Positions 45,056 to 57,512 are shown, numbered from the stretch's first letter. The stretch is 64,000 bases of DNA from Azonexus hydrophilus DSM 23864 (GCF_000429605.1 NZ_KE386925.1:585209-649208); one strand, 5' to 3'. The notes: generated from the sequence alone by a model not told the origin. Translations and numbers: made by a program.

Positions 45056-46210
45056 TCAATCCTCTTGTATAGCTTCAATGATCCAGCGCCCGCCGACCTG
45101 GACCAGCTTGCGGTCGCATGACGGGCCTTCGCAGGCGGTCTCGCCCGGCAGCAGTTCAACGACGGTCTCGCCATGTTCGCGCAGCGCAGCAATGTGCGAA
45201 GCCAGCAACTTGTCGGCACCGGCATACGGGGCGAGCACACCGCGGACCGGCTTGCCGGCCGGCGCCAGTTGCGCCAACTGGCGCAGGTCCAGCGAAAACC
45301 CGGTGGCCGGACGCGCCCGGCCAAAGGCCTTGCCAGCGCCATCGTAACGCCCACCGAGCGTGATCGCTGCGGGGAAACCCGGGCAGTAGGCGGCAAAGAC
45401 GATGCCGTTGTGATAATGATAACCGCGCAGGTCAGCCAGATCGATGGAGAACGGCAGTTCCGGCGCGCTCGAAATCAGGTGGCGCAGTTGTTCCAGCGCG
45501 GCACGGATGGCCGGCAGGTCAGGCAGGCAGGCCACGGCGCGATCGACGGTTTCCGGCCCGCCGTAGAGCGTCGGCAGCGCCAGCAGCGCCTCGCGGTAAG
45601 GCGACGGCACGGCAGCAGTGGCCTCGGCCAGCCCCGGGACATCCTTGTCGCGCAGCAGCGCCAGCAATTCGGCTTCGGCATCGCCCGGCAGACCGGCCGC
45701 TTCGACCAGGGCGCGGAAGATGCCGACATGGCCGAGGTCGATGCGTGCCAGCGGCAGCTTGACCCGGTCGAACGCCGTCGCCATCAGGCGAACGATTTCG
45801 AGGTCGGCTTCGACGCCGGCATAGCCATACAGTTCGGCACCCAGCTGGACCTGCTCGCGGCCAGCCGAAACGTTGGCCGGCAGGGTATGCAGGGTGCTAC
45901 CGCAATAGCACAGACGGGTCACACCCCGGTGATTGAGCAGATGCGCATCGATACGGGCCGCTTGCGGCGTCATGTCGGCGCGAACGCCCATGGTCCGCCC
46001 GGACAACTGATCGACCAGCTTGAAGGTGCGCAGGTTCAGATCCTGGCCGGCGCCGGTCAGCAGGGAATCGAGGTATTCGAGCATCGGCGGCATGACGTAC
46101 TCGAAACCGCGCACGCGGAAATGATCGAGCAGATTGCGCCGCAGGGTTTCGATGCGCGCCGCTTCGGACGGCAGGGCATCGGCAATGTATTCAGGAAGCA
46201 GCCAGTTCAT
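45056..46210 (-). CDS. hisZ: HisZ, ATP phosphoribosyltransferase regulatory subunit
   Basis: A 384-residue HisRS-like paralogue without synthetase function, the activating and feedback-controlled partner of short-form HisG. It opens [24 protein letters not shown] and has a class II motif ([26 protein letters not shown]) and a C-terminal VRGVLAPY segment. hisG is not in the window. The start overlaps the stop of the DUF2065 gene by four bases and the stop is nine bases before the purA ATG. Confidence 0.92.
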   Translation of the reverse strand: MNWLLPEYIADALPSEAARIETLRRNLLDHFRVRGFEYVMPPMLEYLDSLLTGAGQDLNLRTFKLVDQLSGRTMGVRADMTPQAARIDAHLLNHRGVTRLCYCGSTLHTLPANVSAGREQVQLGAELYGYAGVEADLEIVRLMATAFDRVKLPLARIDLGHVGIFRALVEAAGLPGDAEAELLALLRDKDVPGLAEATAAVPSPYREALLALPTLYGGPETVDRAVACLPDLPAIRAALEQLRHLISSAPELPFSIDLADLRGYHYHNGIVFAAYCPGFPAAITLGGRYDGAGKAFGRARPATGFSLDLRQLAQLAPAGKPVRGVLAPYAGADKLLASHIAALREHGETVVELLPGETACEGPSCDRKLVQVGGRWIIEAIQED

Positions 46211-46392
46211 GAGAAGACTATCAGCAGGACGAGTCCGATCAGCATCGAGGTCAGTCCGATGAAACGGATCTGACCATCGGACAACTGGATCAGGCGGCGA
46301 AAGGTTTCACGCCAGGCGGCCGGCGCGATGAACGGCATCGCGCCTTCCAGCACCAGCATCAGCGCAAACGCCAACAACAGGGTCGAGGTCAT
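46207..46392 (-). CDS. DUF2065 (YjeT-like) small membrane protein
   Basis: A 61-residue protein with two TM helices ([18 protein letters not shown] and [17 protein letters not shown]) joined by a short loop with WRETFRRL. YjeT/DUF2065 proteins are typically encoded after hflC, as here; function unknown. It overlaps the hisZ start (ATGA) and begins nine bases after hflC ends. Confidence 0.85.
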   Translation of the reverse strand: MTSTLLLAFALMLVLEGAMPFIAPAAWRETFRRLIQLSDGQIRFIGLTSMLIGLVLLIVFS

Positions 46393-46401
46393 TGACGACG
46401 A

Positions 46402-47271
46402 TCAGCGACCGATATTCTTCATGTACTTGAAGAAATCGGAATTAGGTTCGACGACCAGCACGTCGCTCTTGTTGGCAAAGCTGTTGCGGTAGGCCTCAAG
46501 ACTGCGATAGAAGGCGTAGAACTCGGGACTCTTGCCAAAGGCCTCGGCGTAGGTCGCCGCGGCCTTGGCATCGCCCTCACCCTTGACCTTCTGGGCTTCG
46601 CGGTAGGCTTCGGCGATGATCACTTCGCGCTGACGATCGGCATCGGCGCGGATCTTTTCCGCCTCGGCCGCACCTTCGGAACGCAGCTCGTTGGCCACCC
46701 GCTTGCGCTCGGCTTCCATCCGGCTATACACCGCGCCACTGACTTCGTCCGGCAGTTCGACGCGCTTCAGGCGGACGTCGACGATCTGCACGCCGATGCG
46801 GCGGGCGTCGATGTCGGCCTTTTCACGCATCTGGTTCATGATCTTGTCACGCTCGCCGGAAATGACGTCATTGACCAAACGCTTGCCGAACTCCTCGCGC
46901 AGACCGGCGTTGACCGTCTGGCTAAGGCGGGTACGCGCCCGGGTTTCGTCGCCACCGACCGAGATGTAGTACAGATTGGGATCGACGATGCGCCACTTGA
47001 TGTAGGAATCAACCAGCACGTTCTTCTTTTCCGAGGTGATGAAACGCTCGGGATCGGCGCTGTCCAGCGTCAGGATGCGACGATCGAAGAAACGCACGTT
47101 CTGGATCATCGGAATCTTGAAATTCAGGCCGGGTTCGGTAATCGCCCGTTTGACTTCACCGAGCTGGAAAACCAGCGCGTACTGTCGCTGATCGACGGTA
47201 AACACCGACATCGACAGGACAACCAGGATCAGGGCGACGATGCCGCCCAGCACATTGAGACGCGAACTCAT
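46402..47271 (-). CDS. hflC: HflC, FtsH protease regulator (SPFH/band 7)
   Basis: A 289-residue membrane protein: N-terminal TM helix (GGIVALILVVLSMSVFTV), SPFH domain (QRQYALVFQLGEVKRAITEPGLNFKIP) and a helical ERKRVANELRSEG region. With HflK it forms large complexes around the FtsH protease and modulates membrane-protein turnover. Its start overlaps the hflK stop (ATGA). Confidence 0.95.
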   Translation of the reverse strand: MSSRLNVLGGIVALILVVLSMSVFTVDQRQYALVFQLGEVKRAITEPGLNFKIPMIQNVRFFDRRILTLDSADPERFITSEKKNVLVDSYIKWRIVDPNLYYISVGGDETRARTRLSQTVNAGLREEFGKRLVNDVISGERDKIMNQMREKADIDARRIGVQIVDVRLKRVELPDEVSGAVYSRMEAERKRVANELRSEGAAEAEKIRADADRQREVIIAEAYREAQKVKGEGDAKAAATYAEAFGKSPEFYAFYRSLEAYRNSFANKSDVLVVEPNSDFFKYMKNIGR

Positions 47272-48581
47272 CAGCGAGCCTCCCGTTCACGCGTACCCAG
47301 CGAACCGGCACGCGTATTGGCATTCAAGGGGTTACCACCAACGGCGGGGAAACTTTCGGATTGCGGCGGAACGCCGCCGGAAAAGGCCGAGGACTGGCGG
47401 GTCGCCGCAGCAGCCGAGCCGCCACCGTCGATCATGCCCTGCGGGGCCGCGGCGGCGCCGCTGGCAGCCCCCATCAGCTTGTCGAGCGGCAGGTAGAGCA
47501 GGTTGCCCTGGCCCTTGGCATCGACCATGACCTTGGTGGTGTTGGCGTAAATCTGCTGCATGGTTTCCAGGTACATGCGCTGACGCGTGACTTCCGGCGC
47601 CTTGGCGTACTCGGTCTGGATCTGGCGGAAGCGCGATGCATCACCCTGAGCGGTGGAGATCACGCGTTCGCGGTAACCCTGCGCTTCTTCCATCAGACGG
47701 GCGGCGGTACCGCGGGCTCGGGGAATCACGTCGTTGGCGTAGGCCTGGCCTTCGTTCTTCTGACGTTCGCGGTCCTGCCCGGCCTTGACCGCATCGTCAA
47801 ACGCCGCCTGCACCTGCTCGGGCGGCTGGGCGTTCTGCATCGTGACCTTGGAAATCAGGATGCCGGCGTTGTAGCGATCAAGGATGTCCTGCATCAGGCG
47901 GGAAGCGTCGCTGGCGATCTGCTCGCGACCTTCGTAGAGCACGAAGTCCATCTTGCTCTTGCCGACGATTTCACGCACGGCGGTTTCCGCAGCGCCGATC
48001 ACGGCTTCTTCCGGATGACGGTTGTTGAACAGGAATTCGACCGGATCCTTGAGGATGTACTGGACCGCAAACTGGATGTTCACGATGTTTTCATCGTCGG
48101 TCAGCATCAGGGCTTCCTTGAGCACCTTGTTGCGTTCGCTGCCGCGGTAGCCGATCTCGACAGTACGCACGCCGGTCAGATTGACCAGTTCGTGCGACTG
48201 GATCGGATACGGCAGACGCCAGCGCAGACCGGGCTCGGTGGTTTCGGTCAGTTTGCCGAACTGGAGCACGACGCCGCGCTGCGAGGCATCGACGATATAG
48301 AAGCCGGAAGCCAGCCAGACGATGGCGATCAGGCCGACCAGCAGGCCGAGGCCGCCGCTAAGGAATTTGGGATTGAAGTCAACCGGCGGCATGCGCGGAC
48401 CGTCGCCGCCATTGTTGCCACCGCCGCCGCCCTTCTTGCCCATCATGCCGGACAATTTGCGGTTGAAATCCCGCCACAGTTCTTCGAGGTCGGGCGGTCC
48501 ATCGTTGGGGCGGCGCGGGCCATTGCCGTTCGGCTTGTCGTCGCTACCGCGATTGCCCCACTGCGGGTCGTTGATCGACAT
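47271..48581 (-). CDS. hflK: HflK, FtsH protease regulator (SPFH/band 7)
   Basis: A 436-residue partner of HflC. Gly-rich N-terminus (MSINDPQWGNRG, then GKKGGGGGNNGG), TM helix (LGLLVGLIAIVWLASGFYIV), SPFH domain (QRGVVLQFGKLTETTEPGLRWRLP) and a long C-terminal helix; the tail is rich in Ser, Ala and Gly. Start is ATG at 48581; the open frame to 48785 runs into hflX and is rejected. Confidence 0.95.
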   Translation of the reverse strand: MSINDPQWGNRGSDDKPNGNGPRRPNDGPPDLEELWRDFNRKLSGMMGKKGGGGGNNGGDGPRMPPVDFNPKFLSGGLGLLVGLIAIVWLASGFYIVDASQRGVVLQFGKLTETTEPGLRWRLPYPIQSHELVNLTGVRTVEIGYRGSERNKVLKEALMLTDDENIVNIQFAVQYILKDPVEFLFNNRHPEEAVIGAAETAVREIVGKSKMDFVLYEGREQIASDASRLMQDILDRYNAGILISKVTMQNAQPPEQVQAAFDDAVKAGQDRERQKNEGQAYANDVIPRARGTAARLMEEAQGYRERVISTAQGDASRFRQIQTEYAKAPEVTRQRMYLETMQQIYANTTKVMVDAKGQGNLLYLPLDKLMGAASGAAAAPQGMIDGGGSAAAATRQSSAFSGGVPPQSESFPAVGGNPLNANTRAGSLGTREREAR

Positions 48582-48618
48582 GAGAATACCTAGGGTAGGA
48601 ATCATGGGTCTCGGGGAG

Positions 48619-49773
48619 TCAATAGGAGAAATCGGATTGTGCCAGACGTGCTGCCTCGTCGAGCGCCTTGCGGCGCGATTCGGCTTTGGCACGGGCGTGT
48701 TCGGCCAGAGCCTGGCGTAATAGTTCCATACCGTCACCGGTGCGCGAACTGATGCGAACGCGGGAGATATTACCATATTCGTCACGATCGACCCCGGCCG
48801 AGGCCTCGGTCAGGTCGATCTTGTTCCAGACGATCAGTTGCGGCACATCGCGCGCACCGATCTCCTCGAGGACACGGCCCACTTCGGCCATCTGCTCGTC
48901 GCGGGCGTGACTGGCGCTATCGACGACGTGCAGCAGCAGGTCGGCGTCGACCGCTGCTTCCAGCGTCGCGTGGAAGGCATCGACCAGCGAGTGCGGCAGA
49001 TCGCGGATGAAGCCGACGGTGTCGGAAATGACGATATTGCCGGCCTGCTCGATCCACAACTTGCGCGACGTGGTATCCAGCGTGGCGAACAACTGGTCGG
49101 CCGCATAAACGCCGGCGTGGGTCAGGGTATTGAACAGGGTAGACTTGCCGGCATTGGTGTAGCCGACCAGCGAGACATTGAGCACATCGCCGCGCCGCCT
49201 GGCCTTGCGCTGCACGCCGCGTTGACGCGACAACTTGCCCAGCCGCTCCTTGAGCAACTTGACGCGGTTGCCGAGCAAGCGCCGGTCGGTTTCGAGCTGG
49301 GTTTCGCCCGGACCGCGCATGCCGATCCCGCCCCGCTGCCGTTCGAGGTGGGTCCAGCCACGTACCAGACGGGTGGCCAGATGTTCGAGCTGCGCCAGTT
49401 CGACCTGCAGCTTGCCCTCGGCACTGGCTGCACGCAGGGCGAAGATGTCGAGGATCAGGCTGTTGCGATCGACGACCCGGCACTTCAGCGATTGTTCGAG
49501 GTTGCGTTGCTGAACAGGGGACAGGGCGTGATTGAAGATGACCAGCTGGGCATCGGCCGCCGCAATCATGGCCGCCACTTCATCAACCTTGCCTTTACCG
49601 GCAAAGGTCCGGGGATCGGGACTGTGACGCCGACCACGCACTTCCGCAACAACCAGGCCGCCGGCCGATTCAGTCAGCAGACGGAGCTCTTCAAGCTGGT
49701 CCTCAACATCGACCTGCCCGAAATCCAGTTGCACGATAACGGCGCGCTCGCCGGAAGCGGGGCGCTCATGCAT
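48619..49773 (-). CDS. hflX: HflX, ribosome-associated GTPase
   Basis: A 384-residue GTPase of the HflX family that splits stalled or hibernating ribosomes. N-terminal HflX domain (FNHALSPVQQRNLEQSL; GIGMRGPGETQLETDRR), then the G domain: G1 GYTNAGKST, G3 DTVGF, G4 NKID. Position between hfq and hflK matches proteobacteria in general. Confidence 0.95.
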   Translation of the reverse strand: MHERPASGERAVIVQLDFGQVDVEDQLEELRLLTESAGGLVVAEVRGRRHSPDPRTFAGKGKVDEVAAMIAAADAQLVIFNHALSPVQQRNLEQSLKCRVVDRNSLILDIFALRAASAEGKLQVELAQLEHLATRLVRGWTHLERQRGGIGMRGPGETQLETDRRLLGNRVKLLKERLGKLSRQRGVQRKARRRGDVLNVSLVGYTNAGKSTLFNTLTHAGVYAADQLFATLDTTSRKLWIEQAGNIVISDTVGFIRDLPHSLVDAFHATLEAAVDADLLLHVVDSASHARDEQMAEVGRVLEEIGARDVPQLIVWNKIDLTEASAGVDRDEYGNISRVRISSRTGDGMELLRQALAEHARAKAESRRKALDEAARLAQSDFSY

Positions 49774-49833
49774 GGAAAAATCCTGCGGGAGAAAATACCG
49801 TCCTGCAGGCGCAGGACGGCGGGATGAAGCGTC

Positions 49834-50070
49834 TTATTCTGCGGCCTGCTCTTGCTGAAGATTGACCGGACGGGCCGGCACGACCGTGGAAATGGCGTGC
49901 TTGTAGACCATCTGGGTCACGGTGTTCTTGAGCAGAACGACATACTGGTCGAAAGACTCGACCTGACCTTGCAACTTGATGCCGTTCACCAGATAGATGG
50001 AAACGGGAACATGCTCGCGGCGCAGGGCATTAAGGAAGGGGTCTTGTAAGAGTTGCCCTTTATTGCTCAT
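49834..50070 (-). CDS. hfq: Hfq RNA chaperone
   Basis: A 78-residue Sm-like protein: [26 protein letters not shown] and the Sm2 motif [10 protein letters not shown] are intact. It binds small RNAs and mRNAs. The C-terminal tail is short (about a dozen residues after the core), as in other betaproteobacteria. RBS-containing leader of 88 bases separates it from der; an own promoter there is likely by analogy but I could not fix one. Confidence 0.96.
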   Translation of the reverse strand: MSNKGQLLQDPFLNALRREHVPVSIYLVNGIKLQGQVESFDQYVVLLKNTVTQMVYKHAISTVVPARPVNLQQEQAAE

Positions 50071-50158
50071 GGTGTGGACTCCATGTGTGTTGTTATGAGG
50101 GTCCTAATGTACCCAAATTAGAAGAATGGTGTTGGAAATTTTGTGGTTAATTTGTGAC

Positions 50159-51490
50159 TCAGCGACGCTCCTTGTCGGCAAAGGGATTCTTGCCCGCGAC
50201 GAACTGGATGCGCAGCGGTGTCCCCTGAAGGTGGAATGCCTCACGGAAGGTGTGTTCCAGATAACGGCGATAACTGTCGGCAATCTGATCCACGGCGTTG
50301 CCGTGCACCACGATGATCGGCGGGTTCGACCCGCCCTGGTGGGCATAGCGCGGCTTCGGCCGGAACAGGCCGTGCTTGGGCGGTGCCTGACGGGCGATGG
50401 CATCGGCCAGCACCCGCGTCAGGCGCGGCGTGGACAGCTTGGTCATGGCCGCGCCGTAGGCGGCATCGACCGACTTGAACAGATTGACCAGACCGACGTT
50501 TTCCAGCGCCGAAATGAAATGGAACTTGGCGAAATCGAGGAATTTCAGCTTGCGCTGCAGGATCTGCCGGGTCTGTTCGCGGACGTAGGAATCGAGGCCA
50601 TCCCATTTATTGACGGCAACAACCAGTGCCCGCCCGGACTGGACGATGAAATCGGCGATGTGCGCGTCCTGGTCGGAAATGTCGGCACGGGCGTCGACCA
50701 TCAGGATGACCACGTTGGCATCCTCGATCGACTGCAGGGTCTTGATCACCGAGAATTTCTCGATGGTCTCGAAAACCTTGCCGCGCTTGCGCATGCCGGC
50801 CGTGTCGACGAGTACGTATTTGCGCCCGTTGCGCTCGAAGTCGATCTCGATCGAGTCGCGAGTCGTACCGGGCGCGTCGAAGGCGATGACCCGCTCCTCG
50901 CCCAGCAGGGTATTGATCAGCGTGGATTTACCGACGTTCGGACGACCGACGATGGCCACCCGGATGGCATCGGAGTGCCACTCGTCGTCTTCCGGCTCGG
51001 GGAAGCTCTCCAGCGCCATCTCGATCAGCCCGCGTACGCCTTCGCCATGCGCGGCGGAAATGGCGTTCGGTTCGCCCAGGCCGAGTTCGTGGAAATCAGC
51101 CTCGACCATGCCGCTGTTCAGGCCTTCGGCCTTGTTGACCGCAACAAAGACGGGGCGCTCCAGCCGGCGCAGCTTGTTGGCGATTTCCTTGTCGTGCGGC
51201 GTCAGGCCGGTGCGACCGTCGACCACGAAAATGACCGCGTCGGCTTCGGCAATCGCCTGCTCGGTCTGACGCGCCATTTCATGCAGGATGCCTTCCTTGA
51301 CCAGCGGCTCGAAGCCACCGGTATCGACAACCAGGAAAGGTTTCTTGCCCAGCTTGCCATGACCGTAGTGACGATCGCGGGTCAGGCCCGGAATATCGGC
51401 AACGATGGCATCGCGGGACTTGGTCAGGCGGTTGAACAGCGTGGATTTGCCGACATTGGGCCGACCGACCAGAACGATAGTAGGTTTCAT
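50159..51490 (-). CDS. der: Der (EngA), double-domain ribosome-assembly GTPase
   Basis: A 443-residue protein with two tandem G domains, each with [10 protein letters not shown] (at about residues 9 and 185), plus DTGGF and [16 protein letters not shown] and NKWDG, and a C-terminal KH-like domain ([12 protein letters not shown]). Acts in 50S subunit assembly. Start overlaps the bamB stop (ATGA). Confidence 0.96.
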   Translation of the reverse strand: MKPTIVLVGRPNVGKSTLFNRLTKSRDAIVADIPGLTRDRHYGHGKLGKKPFLVVDTGGFEPLVKEGILHEMARQTEQAIAEADAVIFVVDGRTGLTPHDKEIANKLRRLERPVFVAVNKAEGLNSGMVEADFHELGLGEPNAISAAHGEGVRGLIEMALESFPEPEDDEWHSDAIRVAIVGRPNVGKSTLINTLLGEERVIAFDAPGTTRDSIEIDFERNGRKYVLVDTAGMRKRGKVFETIEKFSVIKTLQSIEDANVVILMVDARADISDQDAHIADFIVQSGRALVVAVNKWDGLDSYVREQTRQILQRKLKFLDFAKFHFISALENVGLVNLFKSVDAAYGAAMTKLSTPRLTRVLADAIARQAPPKHGLFRPKPRYAHQGGSNPPIIVVHGNAVDQIADSYRRYLEHTFREAFHLQGTPLRIQFVAGKNPFADKERR

Positions 51491-52650
51491 TGAATCTCGA
51501 TTGCCCTGACATCGCCACCGGATGACTGGGTCAGGAAACTGTTGCCCAGCAACTGGGGCGGGACCCGTACGGCGCTGCCGTCGGTCTTGAAGCGACCGAC
51601 AAAGGCCCCTTCCTCGCGGGACAGGAAATGGACATAGCCTTCGACGTCGCCAACGGCAACGACGTTGCCGCGCACAGCCGGCGCCGTCACATTGCGGCGG
51701 CGCAGCTTGTCCTGCTTCCACAGGCTGCTGCCGCTCAGACGATCCAGGCCATAGACCACACCGTCGTCGTCAGTGACGAACAGATAACGACCGTCCAGCA
51801 CCAGACCGCGCGCCGAGGACAGATCGCGCGACCAGATCATGCTGCCACCCTGCGCCATGTCGAAGCAGGCGACCTTGCCCTGGAAGGCCACGGCACAGAT
51901 CTGGGTGCCATCGATGGCCGGCGGCGACACGATATCGGCCACACGGTCGAGTTCGGTCGTGCCCTTGGGTTGCGCCACGGCGCCCTCCCAGACCGGCGCG
52001 CCATTGGCCAGCGACAAGGCCATCAGCTTGCCACCGGGAAAACCGGCAAACACGTAACGATCGGCGAAAACCGGCGCGCCCACGCTGCGCACCGAGAGTG
52101 CCGGCATCGGCCGCTCGTACATCCACTTGCGCGCGCCATCGCGTGCATCAAGCAGGAAAATGCGGTTGTCGCCGCTACGCACGGCCACGCCCTCGCCGCT
52201 TACCGCCGGGGCCGCCAGCACTTCGCTGCTGACCTGCGACTGCCACAGGGCCTTGCCGGTTTCTGCGTCGAACGCCAAGACGCCGCCCTTGGCGGTACCG
52301 ACGACGACCATGTGGATATCAGCACCGACACCAGCCGACAGGGCTTGCCCGGCATCAACCTTCCAGACGATACGGCCGGCTTCGATGCGGTAGACCCCGC
52401 CCTTCTGATCGGCGACGAATACTGCATCACCAACGACAGCCGGCGAGAACATCGCACCGCCCGCCTTGCCCACGCCCTGCGACCAGACGCTGCGCACCGT
52501 TTGCGTATCGGCTGACAAAGCCGGCAGCGGCGACATCTTCGGCGCACTGGAAGAGAAGGGATTGATCGAGTCAACGGCGTTGTTCAGCGTCGAACACCCT
52601 CCCAGCAAGAAGGCGCCAGCGATGGCCAGCGGCATCAGGCGGCGACTCAT
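51487..52650 (-). CDS. bamB: BamB, outer-membrane protein assembly lipoprotein
   Basis: A 387-residue lipoprotein: signal peptide with lipobox LLGGCST, then an eight-bladed PQQ-like beta-propeller with repeated [15 protein letters not shown] motifs ([35 protein letters not shown]). Part of the BAM complex on the periplasmic face of the outer membrane. Overlaps yfgM (ATGA) and der. Confidence 0.94.
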   Translation of the reverse strand: MSRRLMPLAIAGAFLLGGCSTLNNAVDSINPFSSSAPKMSPLPALSADTQTVRSVWSQGVGKAGGAMFSPAVVGDAVFVADQKGGVYRIEAGRIVWKVDAGQALSAGVGADIHMVVVGTAKGGVLAFDAETGKALWQSQVSSEVLAAPAVSGEGVAVRSGDNRIFLLDARDGARKWMYERPMPALSVRSVGAPVFADRYVFAGFPGGKLMALSLANGAPVWEGAVAQPKGTTELDRVADIVSPPAIDGTQICAVAFQGKVACFDMAQGGSMIWSRDLSSARGLVLDGRYLFVTDDDGVVYGLDRLSGSSLWKQDKLRRRNVTAPAVRGNVVAVGDVEGYVHFLSREEGAFVGRFKTDGSAVRVPPQLLGNSFLTQSSGGDVRAIEIQ

Positions 52651-53288
52651 GCTGCACCGCCAAGGCTGTCGAGCTTCTGCTGCAGCAATTCGCGCGCTGG
52701 GCTTCCGGCCTTGGCTGCCGCCTGGTCGAGCGCCGCCTGGTAGGCCGTGCGCGCATCTGCCGGTTTACCCTGGGCCACCAGAATGTCACCGCGGAGTTCC
52801 TGGAAACGGGCCTGGAAGGCCGCCGCCGAAGTCGCCTCGAGTGCCTTCAGGGCCTCGTCGTAAGCCTGCTCGTCGAGCAGCACGGCGGCCAGGCGCAAAC
52901 GGGCGATATCGCGCAATTCATCCTTGGCGTTATCGGTCACCCAGGTCAGCTGGGCCTTGGCTGTCTTCAGGTCGCCCGCATCAAAGGACTGTCGGGCGGC
53001 CAGCAAGGCACCGAGCGACGCGTAACCGCTACGCCCGAATTTTGCCGTCAGTTCGCCGGCCGTCGCCTTGATACGCTGAGCATCGCCCTGTTCAACCGCC
53101 TGTTCGAGTGCGGCAAACACCGTCGCCGCCTTGGCCGTCTCGTTGTTCTGATACCAGTTCCAGCCCTGCCAGCCGGCAGCCGCCAGAGCGGCAGCGGTCA
53201 GCAGGGAAGTGACCAGGTTGCCGTACATCTTCCACCAGGTCTTCAGCGTGTCGATCTGTTCCTGTTCTTCGAGGTCGTAATGCGCCAT
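52647..53288 (-). CDS. yfgM: YfgM-family TPR membrane protein
   Basis: A 213-residue protein with cytoplasmic N-terminus (MAHYDLEEQEQIDTLKTWWKMYG), one TM helix (about 24-42) and a periplasmic TPR-like helical domain rich in alanine. YfgM associates with SecYEG and periplasmic chaperones. Located between hisS and bamB as in many proteobacteria. Confidence 0.9.
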   Translation of the reverse strand: MAHYDLEEQEQIDTLKTWWKMYGNLVTSLLTAAALAAAGWQGWNWYQNNETAKAATVFAALEQAVEQGDAQRIKATAGELTAKFGRSGYASLGALLAARQSFDAGDLKTAKAQLTWVTDNAKDELRDIARLRLAAVLLDEQAYDEALKALEATSAAAFQARFQELRGDILVAQGKPADARTAYQAALDQAAAKAGSPARELLQQKLDSLGGAA

Positions 53289-53293
53289 GCTGT

Positions 53294-54579
53294 TTATTCC
53301 TCTTCGTCCGAATCAATCATGTGGTCGATGATGGCTTCCGCCAGTTCATCGACCTTCAGTTTACGCTGCGCCACGCCTTCTTCGCGCAGCGCCTTCAGTT
53401 GAGCCTCGCCGGTCGCCGCTTCGTCGTCGCCGATGATCACCGCGAAAGCAGCGCCGCTGCCGTCGGCCTTCTTCATCTGCGACTTGAAGGAGCCACCGCC
53501 GCAGTGCAGCAGCACGTCCAGCCCCTGGTCGCGCAGCCCTTCGGCGACGCGGAAAGCCAGTCGGCCGGCGGCCTCGCCCTGGTGCACGACATAGACGTCG
53601 GGCGCCGGCTCGGCCGGCGCGCCGCCGGAATCCTTGATCAAGGCGATCAGCCGTTCGACGCCCATGGCAAAGCCGCAGGCCGCCGTCGGCTTGCCGCCGA
53701 GCTGCTCGACCAGGCCGTCGTAGCGCCCGCCAGCGCAGACCGTACCCTGGGCACCGAGCTTGTCGGTGACCCATTCGAAAACGGTCAGGTTGTAGTAATC
53801 GAGACCGCGCACCAGGCGCGGGTTGATCGTGAACGGCTGGCCAGCGTCGCGCAGCACCTGTTGCACGCCCTCGAAATGCGCCAGCGATTCGGCGCCGAGG
53901 AAGTCGATCAGCTTCGGCGCCGCCGCGCAGATGTCCTGCAGCGCCGGGTTCTTGGTGTCGAGGATGCGCAGCGGGTTGGTGTACAGACGACGCCTGGCGT
54001 CCTCGTCGAGCACCTCGACGTGCTGTTCCAGGTAGGCGATCAGCGCGGCGCGATGTTCGGCGCGCTCGCTCGGCTGGCCGAGGCTGTTGATCTGCAGTTC
54101 GATGCCGTCGAGGCCGAGGTCGGCCCACAGGCGGGCGCCCATCAGGATCAATTCGGCATCGATATCCGGCCCGGCAATGCCGAAAGTCTCGACACCGACC
54201 TGGTGAAACTGCCGGTAACGCCCCTTCTGCGGCCGCTCGTGGCGGAACATCTGGCCGATGTAGTAGAGGCGCTGCGTCTGCCGCGCCGCCAGGTTGTGCT
54301 CGATGACGGCGCGTACGCAGCCGGCGGTGCCTTCCGGGCGCAGCGTCAGCGCTTCGCCGTTGAGAGCGTCGACGAAGGAATACATTTCCTTCTCGACGAT
54401 GTCGGTGACCTCGCCGATGGCGCGCTTGAACAGCGGCGTCGGTTCGACGATGGGCATGCGGATCGGCTTGTAACCATAGCCTTTCAGCCAGGTGCGGACG
54501 GTGTCCTCGAACAGTTCCCAGAATGCCGCTTCTTCCGGCAGGATGTCGTTCATCCCGCGCACGGCTTGCAAAGTCTGAC

Positions 54580-54583
<4 letters not shown>
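53294..54583 (-). CDS. hisS: Histidyl-tRNA synthetase
   Basis: A 429-residue class II synthetase. Motif 2 region [23 protein letters not shown], the histidine-specific [15 protein letters not shown] and the motif 3 region [12 protein letters not shown] are all seen. Start ATG at 54583 ([16 protein letters not shown]); a longer open frame to 55678 runs antisense-free through ispG in another frame and is rejected. Start overlaps the ispG stop. Confidence 0.96.
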
Positions 54584-55809
<1,226 letters not shown>

Positions 55810-55812
55810 GGT

Positions 55813-56697
55813 TTACTCCAGCACCAGACGGGCAACATCGCCACGGGTATGCGGCTCAAGGTTGACGACCTGGCCCCGGTGGAGAAGCTTGACGCCAGGC
55901 GCATAGCCGATCGTCACCGACAGCGGGCCCCGACCGTCGACGGCCTGATCGGAACCAGCGATCAGGCGCTGCGAAAAGATGATGTTGTCGTCACGATCCC
56001 GCACCTCCAGCCAGGAGGCCTGGCTGAGCACGAAACGCAATTGCGAGGTGACCACAGCGGCTTCGGACGGCGCGTTGACTGCAGGCGGCTGGGCCACGCC
56101 TTCGCTCGGCGCAGCCTGCGGCGCGATCAATTGCTGTGCCGTGGCATCGGGTGGAAACAGAACCTCCTGGGCCGTTGCCGCTGGAGGCGGCGCTGTCTCA
56201 ACCGGAACCTCGGCCCCGCCGAGCAAGCCCTGCCAGGCATCGCGCAATTCGGTCAGATCGTTCGGCAGCAGGAAATAGGCGAGCGCCGCCAGGATCAACA
56301 GCAAACCGCCGATGCCGACGACCAGCCCGTCACGCGACTTCGAGGCATTGCTGATCCTGGGAGGGGCAGCGGCAGGAACCGCCAGGGTATCGACTGGCTT
56401 TTCCAGCTGACCTTCAAGACGATCCATCAGAGGCGCCGGGTCGATATCGACCAGCCGGGCATAATTACGCACGAACCCCCGGATGAAGGTGGTACCGGGC
56501 AGAACCGACCAATCGTCGCGCTCGAGCGCCTCAACCTGCCGTTGCCCCAGTTTCAACGCCTGGGCAATATCAGCGACCGGCAGCGAGCGGCTTTCGCGCG
56601 CGTTGCGCAGCACTGTACCGACGGACGGCAAGGCCTCGGGTACGACTTCCTGGTCCGGGACTTCGGTGGCTTCGGCGTTGTCGATTTGATCGCTCAT
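55813..56697 (-). CDS. rodZ: RodZ-like cytoskeletal/HTH membrane protein
   Basis: A 294-residue protein: N-terminal helix-turn-helix (VGTVLRNARESRSLPVADIAQALKLGQRQVEALERDDW), a TM helix (VVGIGGLLLILAALAYFLL, about 127-145), a Pro/Ala-rich linker and a C-terminal beta domain of DUF4115 type (ASWLEVRDRDDNIIFSQRLIAG). RodZ links MreB to the cell-wall machinery. Overlaps pilF by four bases. Confidence 0.88.
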   Translation of the reverse strand: MSDQIDNAEATEVPDQEVVPEALPSVGTVLRNARESRSLPVADIAQALKLGQRQVEALERDDWSVLPGTTFIRGFVRNYARLVDIDPAPLMDRLEGQLEKPVDTLAVPAAAPPRISNASKSRDGLVVGIGGLLLILAALAYFLLPNDLTELRDAWQGLLGGAEVPVETAPPPAATAQEVLFPPDATAQQLIAPQAAPSEGVAQPPAVNAPSEAAVVTSQLRFVLSQASWLEVRDRDDNIIFSQRLIAGSDQAVDGRGPLSVTIGYAPGVKLLHRGQVVNLEPHTRGDVARLVLE

Positions 56698-57512
56698 TCA
56701 AAATCACCCTTGAGGAATTCCTGGTATTGCACCGACGTCGGATAACGGCTGCGCAACTGCGAAGCAAAACCGCTTTCCGCCCGTTGATCGCCCGACTTGC
56801 GCTCCAGCCTGACCCCCAGCCACAAAGCCTCGGCGGTCGGCGGCTCCATCATGCGCAGCGCATCGTTCAGATACAACCTGGACTCCTGGAGATTGCCGCG
56901 CTTGAAAAAAATGGTGGCCAACCCGACACGCGCCTGAACAGCCCCATTGCGCGAGACACGCACTGCCTGCAACAGGTAGGTTTGCGCCTGATCCAGGTCG
57001 CCAGCCTTGAGCAGACAGGAACCCGCATTGGTGTAGGCACGATCCGGCGTTTCATACAGGGGATCACGCAGAGCACGATCAAAATACTGAAGGGATTGGC
57101 TCGGCTTGCCGGTGTCACAGAGGAACCAGCCATAGTTGTTATTGATTTCCGGATCGTTCGGCGCCAGCGAGAGGGCACGGGCAAAATCCGCTTCTGCCTT
57201 GGCAAATTCGCGCAAGGATGCATAGACCAGTCCGCGCACGCTGTTCGCCTGATGGAAACGCGGATCAATTTGCAGCGCCATGGACAGATGCTCCAGCGCA
57301 ACCGCCGGCGTGCCCGCCTGGAAATATAGCGCACCGAGTTCGGTATGTATTCTCGCCCGACTGCGCGGATCAGATACCGAGATGGTCGTATCGCCAGCAC
57401 CACCGAATTGCTGCGCCGACGGGGGAACATCGAACTGAGCCGCGGCCTGAGCGGCCGCGCCAAACAAGACAAGGAAAGAGAGCCACCGGAACTGCCGGAA
57501 ACAGCGCATCAT
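56694..57512 (-). CDS. pilF: PilF/PilW-type type IV pilus biogenesis TPR protein
   Basis: A 272-residue TPR protein with signal peptide ([14 protein letters not shown]). At least four TPRs ([64 protein letters not shown]) match PilF/PilW, the pilotin for PilQ secretin. The usual lipobox cysteine is not visible, which is odd because PilF proteins are lipoproteins. ATG at 57512 or 57509; overlaps rlmN. Confidence 0.88.
   Translation of the reverse strand: MMRCFRQFRWLSFLVLFGAAAQAAAQFDVPPSAQQFGGAGDTTISVSDPRSRARIHTELGALYFQAGTPAVALEHLSMALQIDPRFHQANSVRGLVYASLREFAKAEADFARALSLAPNDPEINNNYGWFLCDTGKPSQSLQYFDRALRDPLYETPDRAYTNAGSCLLKAGDLDQAQTYLLQAVRVSRNGAVQARVGLATIFFKRGNLQESRLYLNDALRMMEPPTAEALWLGVRLERKSGDQRAESGFASQLRSRYPTSVQYQEFLKGDFE

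Noticed and set aside
48582..48785. Upstream extension of hflK to 504 residues
   Set aside because: The extra part overlaps hflX on the same strand in another frame and has no band-7 similarity; ATG 48581 fits known HflK starts.
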